Assembly: GCA_002397275.1 (NCBI GenBank)
Contig: DHAA01000032.1
Span: 1-22,736, forward strand
DNA: 22,736 nucleotides
Source: Thermacetogenium sp. UBA4966
GTDB taxonomy: Bacteria > Bacillota > DSM-12270 > Thermacetogeniales > Thermacetogeniaceae
Direction: 5' to 3'
Shown: piece by piece, positions 14,320 through 22,632 of the stretch
Numbering within the stretch: position 1 is the stretch's first letter
Layout: each line of letters opens with the position of its first letter
Made by a program: the position numbers and the translations under genes
The notes under the pieces: model-generated
Seen by the model: the letters and a program-made list of their open reading frames with translations, nothing else
Told to the model about the DNA's origin: nothing
Database searches by the model: none

Positions 14320-15498
14320 TTGCAGCTGAAGACGATGCGTAATCTTGATGTTAAAGGCAAAAAAATGCTTGTACGGGTGGATTTTAATGTTCCTCTGGAC
14401 GAGCGGGGGAAGGTAACGGACGATACCAGGATCAAAGCCACTCTGCCCACGATAAAATACCTTGTGGACAAAGGGGCTAAGGTCATTTTGATGAGCCACC
14501 TGGGGCGGCCCAAGGGAAAGGTCGTGGAAGGGCTGCGCCTTGACGACGTGGCCAGGCGGCTGAGCGAACTCCTGGGGAGAGAGGTCAAGAAGGCCGACGA
14601 CTGCGTCGGCTCTCCAGCAACCGAAGCAGCAGAGGGCTTAAAAGAGGGGGATGTACTGCTGCTGGAAAATCTGCGCTTTCACCCGGAGGAGGAAAAGAAC
14701 GACCCCGCTTTTGCCAAAAGCCTGGCCGGTCTCGCTGATCTTTATATCAACGACGCCTTCGGAACGGCCCACCGCGCCCATGCTTCCACAGCCGGCGTGG
14801 CCGATTATCTCCCGGCGGCCGCGGGGTTGCTGATGGAAAAAGAGATCAATACTCTGGGCAGTATTCTCGCCGACCCGCGGCGGCCTTTTGTGGCTGTGCT
14901 GGGAGGCGCTAAGGTTGCGGATAAGATCGGGGTGCTGAAAAATTTGGTGAATAAGGTCGACGCCCTGCTGCTGGGCGGAGGCATGGCCAATACCTTCCTT
15001 AAAGCCGCAGGCTCGGAGCTGGGGGATTCCCTTGTCGACGACGAGCATCTGCAATTTGCCGAAGAGTTTTTAGCGACGGCCAAGGAGCGGGATGTACAGG
15101 TGGCGCTTCCTCTCGACCTGGTGATCGCGGCGAGTGCGGAGCAAAACGACGCTCTGGTTGTGGACGCGGACAATGTCCCCCGCGGCCGGCGGGCTCTGGA
15201 CATCGGGCCCCGTACAGCCGAACACTATTCCCAATTGATCAAAGAGGCGAAAACCGCCTTTTGGAACGGCCCTATGGGTGTCTTTGAAAAGGAACAATTT
15301 GCCCATGGAAGCGAAATGATTGCCAGAGCCTTGTGCCGGCCGGGGCTGACCTCGGTGGTGGGCGGCGGGGATTCTCTGGCAGTCTTGGAGAAGTACGGGC
15401 TGGCCGGCCAGGTCACCCACGCTTCGACCGGGGGGGGCGCTTCTTTGGAGTTTTTGGAGGGCAAAGAGCTCCCCGGAGTTTTTAAGCTGATGGAATAA
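14320..15498 (+). CDS. pgk: Phosphoglycerate kinase
   Basis: Transfers phosphate from 1,3-bisphosphoglycerate to ADP. Visible family blocks: LDVKGKKMLVRVDFNVPLDE, SHLGRPKGKVVEGLRLDDVA, LLENLRFHPEEEKND, the AVLGGAKVADKIGVL hinge, AFWNGPMGVFEKEQF and GGGDSLAVLEKYGL near the C terminus. The start is most likely the TTG at 14320. GAGGTGA (14308-14314) is correctly spaced for it, and the resulting MQLKTMRNLDVKGK lines up with the Bacillus Pgk N terminus without gaps, giving 392 residues (usual about 394). A GTG at 14311 in frame would add three residues and cannot be excluded. It follows gap by about 20 bases. Confidence 0.95.
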   Translation: MQLKTMRNLDVKGKKMLVRVDFNVPLDERGKVTDDTRIKATLPTIKYLVDKGAKVILMSHLGRPKGKVVEGLRLDDVARRLSELLGREVKKADDCVGSPATEAAEGLKEGDVLLLENLRFHPEEEKNDPAFAKSLAGLADLYINDAFGTAHRAHASTAGVADYLPAAAGLLMEKEINTLGSILADPRRPFVAVLGGAKVADKIGVLKNLVNKVDALLLGGGMANTFLKAAGSELGDSLVDDEHLQFAEEFLATAKERDVQVALPLDLVIAASAEQNDALVVDADNVPRGRRALDIGPRTAEHYSQLIKEAKTAFWNGPMGVFEKEQFAHGSEMIARALCRPGLTSVVGGGDSLAVLEKYGLAGQVTHASTGGGASLEFLEGKELPGVFKLME

Positions 15499-15527
15499 AG
15501 AATCTGCGGAGAGGAGAATCGAATAGA

Positions 15528-16313
15528 GTGGGAAAGAAGAGGACTCCATTAGTGGCGGGAAACTGGAAGATGCATAAAACTCCCGCTGAGGCGGGAACCT
15601 TTGTCAAACTGCTGCGAGAGAGTTTTAATAAAGCGGGGGATGTGGAGGTAATTGTCTGCCCCCCCTTCCCGGCTTTGGCTGCGGTGGCCAGCAGGCTGGC
15701 GGGAAGCGATATCGGCTGGGGGGCGCAGAATATGCACTGGGAGGCGGAGGGGGCCTTTACCGGCGAGGTATCCGGCCCTATGCTGCAGGCCATGGGGTGC
15801 CGCTATGTGATACTTGGCCACTCAGAGCGACGCGGCTGCTTTGGCGAGACAGACGACTTTATCAGGAGAAAGCTGGCGGCCGCCATTGCCTGCGGGCTGC
15901 GGCCAATCTTCTGCCTGGGAGAGAGCCTGGCTATCCGGCAAGCCGGAAAGGCCTCAGAACACTGCCGGAACCAGCTGAGAGCAGGGCTTGAGGGTTTGCA
16001 GGCCGGGCGCCCCGACGACCTGGTAGTGGCCTATGAGCCTGTCTGGGCGATTGGTACGGGGCAAACGGCGACCCCGGAGGATGCCGTAGAGGTGATCCGC
16101 GCTCTGCGCCGGGAAATTGCACAGATGCATGGGGAGGACTTCGCCTGCGGGGTGCGCTTCCTCTATGGCGGCAGCGTGACGCCGCAATCCGTCTCCTCTT
16201 TTATGCAAGAGGAAGAGATCGATGGAGTGCTTGTCGGCGGCGCCAGCCTCAATATGGAAAAATTTACGGCGATCATCCGAGCCGCGGCGGAATTAAGGGG
16301 GAAAAATGCTTGA
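15528..16313 (+). CDS. tpiA: Triosephosphate isomerase
   Basis: Interconverts dihydroxyacetone phosphate and glyceraldehyde-3-phosphate. The 261-residue product starts with GTG 15528 (GAGGAG at 15511-15516, slightly long spacing). It has all catalytic parts: VAGNWKMHKT with the substrate-binding Asn and Lys, LGHSERRGCFGE with the electrophilic His, YEPVWAIGTGQTATPE with the catalytic Glu and the flexible loop, and the phosphate-binding LYGGSVTPQSV and GVLVGGASL. Its stop overlaps the start of gpmI by four bases, showing translational coupling. Confidence 0.96.
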   Translation: MGKKRTPLVAGNWKMHKTPAEAGTFVKLLRESFNKAGDVEVIVCPPFPALAAVASRLAGSDIGWGAQNMHWEAEGAFTGEVSGPMLQAMGCRYVILGHSERRGCFGETDDFIRRKLAAAIACGLRPIFCLGESLAIRQAGKASEHCRNQLRAGLEGLQAGRPDDLVVAYEPVWAIGTGQTATPEDAVEVIRALRREIAQMHGEDFACGVRFLYGGSVTPQSVSSFMQEEEIDGVLVGGASLNMEKFTAIIRAAAELRGKNA

Positions 16314-17851
16314 AGAGCCCGCTTATGCTAATTATTCTCGACGGCTGGGGGCTTTCCCCTGTGCAAAGGGGAAATGCCATTACTCATGCTAAAACAACCA
16401 ATTTCACGAGCTTAAAGGAAAAATATCCGTATACGGTTCTGGAGGCGTCCGGAGAAAGGGTGGGGCTGCCCGCGGGACAGATGGGCAACTCGGAAGTGGG
16501 CCATCTGAACATGGGCGCGGGCAGGGTTGTCTATCAGGATATCACCAGGATCAGTAGAGCCATCAAAAGCGGGGATTTCTACAAAAATCCGGTGTTGGTG
16601 GAGACCATGGAGAAGGTGAAAGAAAAGAACGCCGCGCTGCACCTCTTCGGGCTGCTCTCCAACGGCGGGGTGCACAGCCACCTGACGCATCTCTATGCCC
16701 TTTTGGAGATGGCGCGGCGGTTTAAACTCGATCAGGTTTTCATCCATACCTTTCTGGACGGCCGCGATGTGTCCCCGACCAGCGGTCTGGAGTATATCAA
16801 AGAGGTTGAGCAGAAGTGCCTGCAGATCGGCGCCGGCGAGATGGCGACGGTCGGCGGCAGATACTATGCTATGGACCGTGACAAGAGATGGGAGCGGGTG
16901 GAGAAGGCCTTCCGGGCTATTTGTTATGGAGAAGGGGAAAGGGCGCCGCTGCCCGCGGAGGCTGTGGAGAAATCTTATGCCGCGGGGGTTACCGATGAGT
17001 TTGTAACCCCCAAGGTGATCGTTGATGAGCAGGGAAAGCCGAAAGGACCGGTACAGCCTGGGGATGCGGTTATTTTTTACAACTTCAGGGCAGACCGGGC
17101 GCGGGAGATCACCCATGCCTTTGTCGATCAGGACTTTGCCGGTTTCTCCAGGAGAGGGCGCCCCGCCGTCCATTTTGTCTGTATGACACAATATGACGCC
17201 TCCCTTCCTGCGCCGGTGGCTTTCCCGCCTCAAACTCACCCCCATACCCTGGGGGAGGTTTTGGCAAAGCGCGGCTTGAAACAGCTGCGTATAGCTGAAA
17301 CAGAGAAGTATGCCCATGTCACCTTCTTTTTCAATGGGGGGGTGGAGAAGTCGAATGCCGGGGAAGATCGGGTTTTAATCCCGTCGCCTAAAGTGGCCAC
17401 CTATGATCTGCAGCCGGAGATGAGCGCCCGGGAAGTAACCGAGCGCGTTATTGCAGAGATAGACAGGGATGTTTACGATGTGATCATTTTGAATTACGCC
17501 AACCCGGATATGGTGGGGCACACAGGGGTGATGAAGGCGGCGGTCAGCGCTGTGCAGACCGTTGATCAGTGTTTGGGCCGGGTGGTGGAGGAAGTTCTGG
17601 AACGGAAAGGCGCCGCCCTTGTTGCAGCTGATCACGGGAATGCGGAGATGATGCTGGAAGAGGGCAGTGAAGAGCCTCATACAGCCCATACGACAAATCC
17701 TGTACCCCTTATTTTGGTTGGAGAAAGGTACAGAGGCGCCGCTCTCAGAGAAGGGGGCGCCCTGGATGATATTGCTCCCACGATCTTGGATGTGCTGAAC
17801 ATTGCCCAGCCCTCTGAGATGACGGGGCGCTCGTTGATCGAGGAAAAATAA
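16310..17851 (+). CDS. gpmI: Cofactor-independent (Mn-dependent) phosphoglycerate mutase
   Basis: Interconverts 3- and 2-phosphoglycerate. The 513-residue length is that of the 2,3-bisphosphoglycerate-independent alkaline-phosphatase-like family. Motifs: PLMLIILDGWG with the first metal-binding Asp, GQMGNSEVGHLNMGAGRVVYQD with the catalytic Ser, FLDGRDVSPTSG, FYNFRADRAREIT, NYANPDMVGHTG and ADHGNAEMM with metal ligands near the C terminus. The start is TTG 16310, overlapping the tpiA stop. AAGGGGGAA lies in front of it, and the product then begins MKSPLMLIILDGWG as expected for the family. In Bacillus its activity is sensitive to Mn2+ and pH. Confidence 0.95.
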   Translation: MKSPLMLIILDGWGLSPVQRGNAITHAKTTNFTSLKEKYPYTVLEASGERVGLPAGQMGNSEVGHLNMGAGRVVYQDITRISRAIKSGDFYKNPVLVETMEKVKEKNAALHLFGLLSNGGVHSHLTHLYALLEMARRFKLDQVFIHTFLDGRDVSPTSGLEYIKEVEQKCLQIGAGEMATVGGRYYAMDRDKRWERVEKAFRAICYGEGERAPLPAEAVEKSYAAGVTDEFVTPKVIVDEQGKPKGPVQPGDAVIFYNFRADRAREITHAFVDQDFAGFSRRGRPAVHFVCMTQYDASLPAPVAFPPQTHPHTLGEVLAKRGLKQLRIAETEKYAHVTFFFNGGVEKSNAGEDRVLIPSPKVATYDLQPEMSAREVTERVIAEIDRDVYDVIILNYANPDMVGHTGVMKAAVSAVQTVDQCLGRVVEEVLERKGAALVAADHGNAEMMLEEGSEEPHTAHTTNPVPLILVGERYRGAALREGGALDDIAPTILDVLNIAQPSEMTGRSLIEEK

Positions 17852-17878
17852 AAACTATTATACAAAGGAGGTTGGCCT

Positions 17879-19186
17879 GTGCTCCCCCGGCCTGTCTGCG
17901 TGCGCTTGGGGGAACAGGCGCTGAAAATGCCTGATATTATTGATGTTGCAGCACGGGAGATACTGGATTCCCGCGGGAATCCAACTGTTGAGGTCGATGT
18001 TTATTTAGAGGATGGCAGTTTCGGCAGCGCCGCGGTTCCCTCCGGGGCGTCGACCGGGGCGCATGAGGCGCTTGAGCTCCGTGATGGAGAGCAGAGCCGC
18101 TATCTGGGAAAGGGCGTTTTGAAGGCTGTGGACAATGTTGAAAATCTGATTGCACCCCAGGTGATCGGGTTGGACGCCCTGGAGCAGGTGGCGGTGGATC
18201 AGGTTATGCTCAAACTGGATGGAACCCCTCATAAAGAAAATTTGGGGGCCAACGCCATTCTGGGCGTTTCTTTGGCGGTGGCCAAAGCCGCGGCGGAGAG
18301 CGTAGGGCTTCCCCTCTACCGCTATCTGGGAGGCGTGGGGGCGCGTGTGCTGCCTTATCCCATGATGAATATCTTGAACGGAGGCAAGCATGCCGATAAC
18401 AATGTGGATATCCAGGAGTTCATGGTCATCCCCAGGAAAGCGGAGAGCATGCGCAGCGCGGTGAGGATGGGAGCGGAAGTTTTCCATAACCTGCGCCTGG
18501 TTCTCAAAAGCAGGGGCTATAGCACTTCTGTGGGTGATGAGGGCGGCTTCGCCCCCAACCTGAAATCCAATGAAGAGGCTTTGGATGTGATCGTGGAAGC
18601 GATCAGAAAAGCCGGATATAAGCCCGGAGAGGATGTCTTTATGGCCTTGGATGTCGCCGCTACGGAACTTTATAAGGACGGCGCCTATCATTTCGGCAGC
18701 AGCGGGCAATCCCTGAGCGCAGAGGAGACTATCTCCTTCTACGAAAAACTTGTCTCCGCCTATCCGGTGATCTCCATCGAGGACGGGTTGGCTGAGGATG
18801 ACTGGGAGGGATGGGTTCAGCTGACCGAGCGGCTAGGCAACAAGATTCAGCTGATCGGCGACGACATCTTTGTCACCAACAAGGAGCGTTTAGCGAGGGG
18901 GATCAAAGAGGGCGCGGCCAACTCTATTCTGGTCAAGGTCAACCAGATCGGAACCCTCACCGAGACCCTGGACACGGTGGAAATGGCTAAGAAAGCCGGC
19001 TATACCGCTGTTATTTCCCACAGATCCGGCGAAACCGAGGACACCACCATCGCCGACCTGGCTGTGGCTCTCAATGCCGGGCAGATCAAAACCGGGGCGC
19101 CCTCCAGAACCGACCGCGTGGCTAAGTACAACCAGCTGATGCGCATCGAAGAGGATCTGGCCGAGGCAGCCGTGTTCGGCGGCTAG
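17879..19186 (+). CDS. eno: Enolase
   Basis: Dehydrates 2-phosphoglycerate to phosphoenolpyruvate with Mg2+. Motifs: AREILDSRGNPTVEVDV at the N terminus, the SGASTGAHEALELRDG loop, GDEGGFAPNL with the catalytic Glu, IEDGLAEDDWEGW, LIGDDIFVTN, the signature LVKVNQIGTLTET and SHRSGETEDTTIADLAV. The start is ambiguous. GTG 17879 has an excellent AAAGGAGG at 17865-17872 and gives 435 residues with a 16-residue extension (LPRPVCVRLGEQALK) not usual in the family. ATG 17927 gives the standard MPDIIDVAAREILDSRG start (419 residues) but no good ribosome binding site. I keep the GTG because of the binding site. It is the last gene of the glycolytic operon, ahead of a terminator. Confidence 0.94.
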   Translation: MLPRPVCVRLGEQALKMPDIIDVAAREILDSRGNPTVEVDVYLEDGSFGSAAVPSGASTGAHEALELRDGEQSRYLGKGVLKAVDNVENLIAPQVIGLDALEQVAVDQVMLKLDGTPHKENLGANAILGVSLAVAKAAAESVGLPLYRYLGGVGARVLPYPMMNILNGGKHADNNVDIQEFMVIPRKAESMRSAVRMGAEVFHNLRLVLKSRGYSTSVGDEGGFAPNLKSNEEALDVIVEAIRKAGYKPGEDVFMALDVAATELYKDGAYHFGSSGQSLSAEETISFYEKLVSAYPVISIEDGLAEDDWEGWVQLTERLGNKIQLIGDDIFVTNKERLARGIKEGAANSILVKVNQIGTLTETLDTVEMAKKAGYTAVISHRSGETEDTTIADLAVALNAGQIKTGAPSRTDRVAKYNQLMRIEEDLAEAAVFGG

Positions 19187-19208
19187 TCGCTGCGGCCGTT
19201 CATTTTCT

Positions 19209-19262
19209 AGGGGAAACGCAGAGAGAACCGCTTGCCTCCCTGTGTTTCCCTTTGTTGTTTAT
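19209..19262 (+). terminator. Terminator after eno
   Basis: GGGAAACGCAG (19211-19221) pairs with CTGTGTTTCCC (19240-19250) with one G-T pair, followed by TTTGTTGTTTATTT. It would end the gap-to-eno transcript. Confidence 0.75.
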
Positions 19263-19371
19263 TTCCAATTTGCTGTAAGCCGTCTTCAAGAACAGAATTT
19301 AATGCCCCTGCAGGTGTTTGGTTTCGTCAGGATTCGCTTTGTTTTGCATTAATTCTTTCAGGATTTCTCCC

Positions 19372-19401
19372 TTTACAACTTGTTCCTGCCAATGCTACAA
19401 T
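19372..19401 (+). promoter_or_regulatory. Probable secG promoter
   Basis: TTTACA (19372-19377), an 18-base spacer and TACAAT (19396-19401) lie about 50 bases before secG and after the eno terminator. The -35 box deviates at one key base, so support is moderate. Confidence 0.5.
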
Positions 19402-19452
19402 AGATGTAGTTCGTCAAACAGAAGAAAGACTCAATAAAGGGGAGACAGCGTT

Positions 19453-19680
19453 TTGTTGAAGATCATTTTAATTGTTCTTGAAGTGCTGGTGTGCCTCGGA
19501 CTGATTACAACGATTCTCATGCAGTCCGGAAGGGTTGCCGGGATGTCCGGAGCGATTGCCGGAGGCGCTCAGTCCTTGCTGGGCAAAAAGAAAGGGCTTG
19601 ACGAGTTTCTGAGCAAGGTGTCCTTTGGACTGGCGGCGGCATTTTTTGTGATTACTTTGCTTATCGCCGTAGTTGAATAA
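19453..19680 (+). CDS. secG: SecG preprotein translocase subunit
   Basis: Small membrane subunit that assists SecYEG in protein export. The 75-residue product has two transmembrane segments (about residues 3-22 and 54-74) joined by the conserved loop VLMQ-like ILMQSGRVAGMSGAIAGGAQSLLGKKKGLDEFLSK, a typical SecG pattern. The start is TTG at 19453 or the adjacent TTG at 19456; AAAGGGGAG at 19437-19445 fits both. A secG gene behind eno is common in Clostridia. In related genomes rnr and smpB usually follow; here a decayed toxin-antitoxin locus follows instead. Confidence 0.93.
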   Translation: MLKIILIVLEVLVCLGLITTILMQSGRVAGMSGAIAGGAQSLLGKKKGLDEFLSKVSFGLAAAFFVITLLIAVVE

Positions 19681-19698
19681 AACTGAAAGCTTGCCGCT

Positions 19699-20058
19699 TT
19701 AATACCTTTCAGAATACTTATCTATATTCGCCAGCGCTTGCTCAATTTGAGGGAGCAAGTCCGGCAAGTCTTGATGAGCAGTTTCCCAAATGATACTGAA
19801 ATCAACGCGAAAATATTCATGAGTCATGTATTACGCATTGCTTTCATCTTATGCCAGGGTATTTGAGAGTATCTGTTTTGAATGTCTTGAGGCGTATGAG
19901 CGGCCGCTTCTCCAATGATCTCAAAATTTCTGGAAACCGCATCTTTTACCGGCGAAGTTTTCCAGGAATTGTTCAAATTTAAGATCAGCCGTGTACTTCA
20001 GGATTTTTTTGATAGATTCCAGCATATCAAGGATATACAAACGCGGGGTGCGGGTCAT
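19699..20058 (-). pseudogene. HEPN (DUF86-type) toxin gene, broken by two frameshifts
   Basis: Reading the minus strand from ATG 20058 gives MTRTPRLYILDMLESIKK, then LKFEQFLENFAGK. A shift near 19941-19950 moves to the frame reading DAVSRNFEIIGEAAAHTPQ and then IPWHKMKAMRN. A second shift near 19826-19832 moves to MTHEYFRVDFSIIWETAH, then DLPDLLPQIEQALANIDKY, ending at TAA 19699. Stitched together this is a complete HEPN-domain protein of about 118 residues. The second shift falls inside the RNase motif Rx4HxY (RN..MTHEY). In intact systems this RNase toxin is neutralised by the partner MNT through AMPylation of the motif tyrosine. It is not functional as sequenced. Its start overlaps the MNT stop in ATGA. 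Confidence 0.85.
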
Positions 20059-20261
20059 AATATATACGAAACTTCCTGTAAGATTTGCTTTTTTATTACC
20101 GGATGAAGGGCGTCCGTAGTCATTAAGTCAATCCTTCGATTTAATATCTGGGATAACCTGTCCTGAAGGTCGATAAAGTGGAACATGCCTACTTTCTGGC
20201 TGAATTCGACGAGAATATCTATATCGCTTGATTCTAAGGCGCTGCTCGATTGGATTTTGGG
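20055..20261 (-). pseudogene. MNT nucleotidyltransferase antitoxin, 5'-truncated
   Basis: The open minus-strand frame from 20261 to the stop at 20055 contains ESSDIDILVEFSQKVGMF, then HFIDLQDRLSQILNRRIDL, MTTDALHPVIKKQIL and QEVSYIL. This is the C-terminal two-thirds of a minimal nucleotidyltransferase, including the metal-binding Asp-x-Asp. The N-terminal part with the GSxARG motif is missing: upstream is an in-frame stop and then the hppA terminator. The gene was therefore cut at its 5' end, possibly by a deletion joining it to the hppA terminator region. It precedes HEPN, as in intact MNT-HEPN modules. Confidence 0.82.
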
Positions 20262-20270
20262 TTAAGATTA

Positions 20271-20326
20271 AAAAAATACGGCCGCCGGCATTTTTCCTCC
20301 GGTAGCCGTTTTTTTTTATTTTTTAC
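20271..20326. terminator. Bidirectional terminator between secG side and hppA
   Basis: ACGGC..CCGG (20278-20288) pairs with CCGG..GCCGT (20299-20309) around a two-base internal mismatch. A long T-run follows on the plus strand (20309 onward) and seven T residues follow on the minus strand (complement of 20270-20276). It can end hppA transcription and any plus-strand read-through from secG. Confidence 0.85.
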
Positions 20327-20379
20327 GCTGACGCTCTACTCGTCCTCTGGGGTGGGAACGCGCTTCTTAAGATTGAATG

Positions 20380-22431
20380 CTAGATAAAGAGCGATGCCAG
20401 CACCAGGGTGATCGTGCTGAAGAGCTTAATCACCACGTGGATCGAGGGGCCGGCCGTATCCTTGAAGGGATCGCCTACGGTATCTCCGACAACCCCCGCC
20501 TTGAAGGCTTCGGATCCCTTGCCGCCGTGCGCTCCCATTTCAATCGACTTTTTGCCGTTATCCCAGGCGCCGCCGGAGTTATTCAGATAGAGAGCCATGA
20601 CCACACCGGCGATTGTACCAACCATCAAAAAGGCCGCGGCAGCCTCATATTTGAGAAGCACACCGACAAGTACCGGTGCGATGATGATCAGCAGACCGGG
20701 CAGCACCATTTCTTTGAGGGCGGCTTTAGTGACGATATCCACGCAGCGTCCGTAAAGCGGCCTCGCCGTACCCTCCATGATCCCGGGGATTTCCTTGAAC
20801 TGCCGCCGTACTTCCAGGATAATAACTTGAGCCGCGTTACCCACCGCTCTGAGGGCGACCGATGTGAACAGAAAGATGACCATCACCGCGACGAAAGCGC
20901 CGACAAATACTTCCGGCTTGCCGATATCGACTGCCGGCAGATGATCTAGATGGAGCAGCGTTTTAATCTCTTCCAGGTAAGCGGAAAAGAGCAGGAATGC
21001 CGCCAGAGCCGCGCTGCCCACGGCGTAACCCTTGGTCAGAGCCTTGGTGGTGTTTCCGCAGGCATCAAGGCGATCGGTGCGCCTGCGCACATCTTCAGGC
21101 AGCTGCGCCATTTCCGCAATACCACCGGCGTTGTCGGTGATGGGGCCGAAGGTATCCATCGCTAAAATATAGGCGGCAGAGGCCAGCATGCCCATGGTGG
21201 CGACGGCAGTGCCATACAGTCCGCCATGTGTGGGGTCTGCTGCATGTCCCAGGAAATAGGAGCCAATAATTGCCGCTGAAACAGCAAGAACCGGAATCGC
21301 CGTGCTCTCCATGCCTACCGCCGTCCCATGGATGATATTGGTGGCGGGGCCTGTGACCGAGGCATCGGCTATCTCTCTGACCGGGCGGTGATTTACGCCG
21401 GTATAGTATTCGGTGATCAGCACAAAAATGAAGCTGGTAACGATACCGATCAGGGCGCAGCCATAGTAAAGCATGAAGTTGATTCCCTCTGCGTTGAGCA
21501 TGGTCCTGGTGACGAAATAGAGGGCGATGGCTACGAGAATCATAGTAACATAAAAACCGCGGTAAAGACCCTTCATGGGGTCCTCGTCTTCGCTCTTCAG
21601 GCGCACAAAGAAGAGCCCGATAATGGAAGCGATGATGCCGGCTGCACGGGCGACCAGCGGAAAAATTATGCCATAGATACCGAAGTAAGGTATGAGGGCG
21701 ATTCCCAGAATCATGGCGCCGATGTTCTCTGCAGCTGTGGATTCAAAGAGGTCGGCGCCGCGGCCGGCGCAGTCCCCAACATTATCCCCTACCAGATCAG
21801 CAACGACCGCCGGGTTGCGGGGGTCGTCCTCGGGGATTCCCGCTTCTACTTTACCTACCAGGTCCGCGCCCACATCCGCAGCCTTAGTGTAGATTCCGCC
21901 GCCCAGCTGAGCAAAGAGAGCGACAAAGCTGGCGCCGAAACCAAAACCGACGATCTGCAAGGGAACGAGTTCAGGGTTGGCGGCGCCGCCAAAGGCGTAG
22001 AATAGGCCGGCAACACCGAGCAGGCTCAATGACGTTACCGCCAGGCCGGTGACCGCTCCGCCGCGGAAAGAAACCTGAAGCGCTTCGTTAAGGGTGCGGG
22101 TGGCGGCCGCGGCGGTCCTCAGGTTTGATCTAACCGCAACATACATGCCGATAAAACCGGAAAGGGCGGAGCACAACGCGCCCAAAAGGAAAGACACAGG
22201 CGTGTGCCATCCGTTGGTTATGGGGATCAGTATAATGGTGACCACGACAACCAAAATGCCGATGGTGGTGTATTGGCGAAAGAGGAAGGCATTGGCGCCT
22301 TCTCTGATCGCTCCGGCAACCTCCTGCATGCGCTGATTACCGATATCGGCTCTGAAAACCTTGCCGGCTAGATAGATGATGGCCAGCAATCCCAGTACGC
22401 CGGAAACCGGAATAAGGATTGATATGTCCAC
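20380..22431 (-). CDS. hppA: K+-independent H+-translocating membrane pyrophosphatase
   Basis: Integral membrane pump of 683 residues with about 16 predicted hydrophobic segments. It couples pyrophosphate hydrolysis (or its reverse) to proton transport across the cytoplasmic membrane. Substrate-binding motifs: GADLVGKVEAGIPEDDPRNP, DLVGDNVGDCAGRGADLF, and near the C terminus GGAWDNGKKSIE followed by GVVGDTVGDPFKDTAGPS. The segment GNTTKALTKG has Lys463 and Thr466 at the two positions that distinguish K+-independent enzymes (Lys/Thr) from K+-dependent ones (Ala/Gly). Since Na+-pumping forms are K+-dependent, proton pumping is inferred. The start is GTG 22431 with GAGGTG ten bases upstream. It has its own promoter and leader and is convergent with secG. 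It would recover energy from pyrophosphate released by biosynthesis. Confidence 0.96.
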   Translation of the reverse strand: MDISILIPVSGVLGLLAIIYLAGKVFRADIGNQRMQEVAGAIREGANAFLFRQYTTIGILVVVVTIILIPITNGWHTPVSFLLGALCSALSGFIGMYVAVRSNLRTAAAATRTLNEALQVSFRGGAVTGLAVTSLSLLGVAGLFYAFGGAANPELVPLQIVGFGFGASFVALFAQLGGGIYTKAADVGADLVGKVEAGIPEDDPRNPAVVADLVGDNVGDCAGRGADLFESTAAENIGAMILGIALIPYFGIYGIIFPLVARAAGIIASIIGLFFVRLKSEDEDPMKGLYRGFYVTMILVAIALYFVTRTMLNAEGINFMLYYGCALIGIVTSFIFVLITEYYTGVNHRPVREIADASVTGPATNIIHGTAVGMESTAIPVLAVSAAIIGSYFLGHAADPTHGGLYGTAVATMGMLASAAYILAMDTFGPITDNAGGIAEMAQLPEDVRRRTDRLDACGNTTKALTKGYAVGSAALAAFLLFSAYLEEIKTLLHLDHLPAVDIGKPEVFVGAFVAVMVIFLFTSVALRAVGNAAQVIILEVRRQFKEIPGIMEGTARPLYGRCVDIVTKAALKEMVLPGLLIIIAPVLVGVLLKYEAAAAFLMVGTIAGVVMALYLNNSGGAWDNGKKSIEMGAHGGKGSEAFKAGVVGDTVGDPFKDTAGPSIHVVIKLFSTITLVLASLFI

Positions 22432-22470
22432 TTTTCTAAGACACCTCGCTGTTACTTACTGAATTTGGGG

Positions 22471-22528
22471 AAAAATAAAAAATACCGGCATGTCGACAAA
22501 TCCTTCAACCCCTACTGAAGGATACCGG
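22471..22528 (-). terminator. Possible attenuator in the hppA leader
   Basis: On the hppA strand ATCCTTCA (22523-22516 read in reverse) pairs with TGAAGGAT (22507-22500), with flanking CCGG/CCGG arms. TATTTTTTATTTTT follows immediately. This is an intrinsic terminator shape placed between the hppA promoter and its start codon, 40 bases before the GTG, so conditional termination is possible. No known riboswitch class was recognised upstream of it. Confidence 0.5.
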
Positions 22529-22603
22529 GATGAATCCGGATGGATCGTTTTGGCCTCTTTTCGTTTCCCTCCTTACTCTACTCTGTTTTTTTTACCACTA
22601 GAC

Positions 22604-22632
22604 AGAATAACAAATAATGCAAGTGTTGTCAA
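22604..22632 (-). promoter_or_regulatory. hppA: Strong sigma-A promoter of hppA
   Basis: On the minus strand a perfect TTGACA (22632-22627), a 17-base spacer and TATTCT (22609-22604) predict a start near 22597. This leaves a leader of about 165 bases before the hppA GTG. Confidence 0.8.

Noticed and set aside
19232..19459. 75-codon plus-strand frame between eno and secG
   Set aside because: It spans the eno terminator and the secG promoter and has no ribosome binding site or family resemblance.
20377..22005. Several plus-strand frames antisense to hppA
   Set aside because: They are mirror frames of a strongly conserved membrane protein, without ribosome binding sites or recognisable domains.
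22440..22600. Fluoride riboswitch or T-box in the hppA leader
   Set aside because: Neither the fluoride aptamer pseudoknot pattern nor the T-box sequence TGG-ACCGCG was seen. Only the generic terminator shape is supported.
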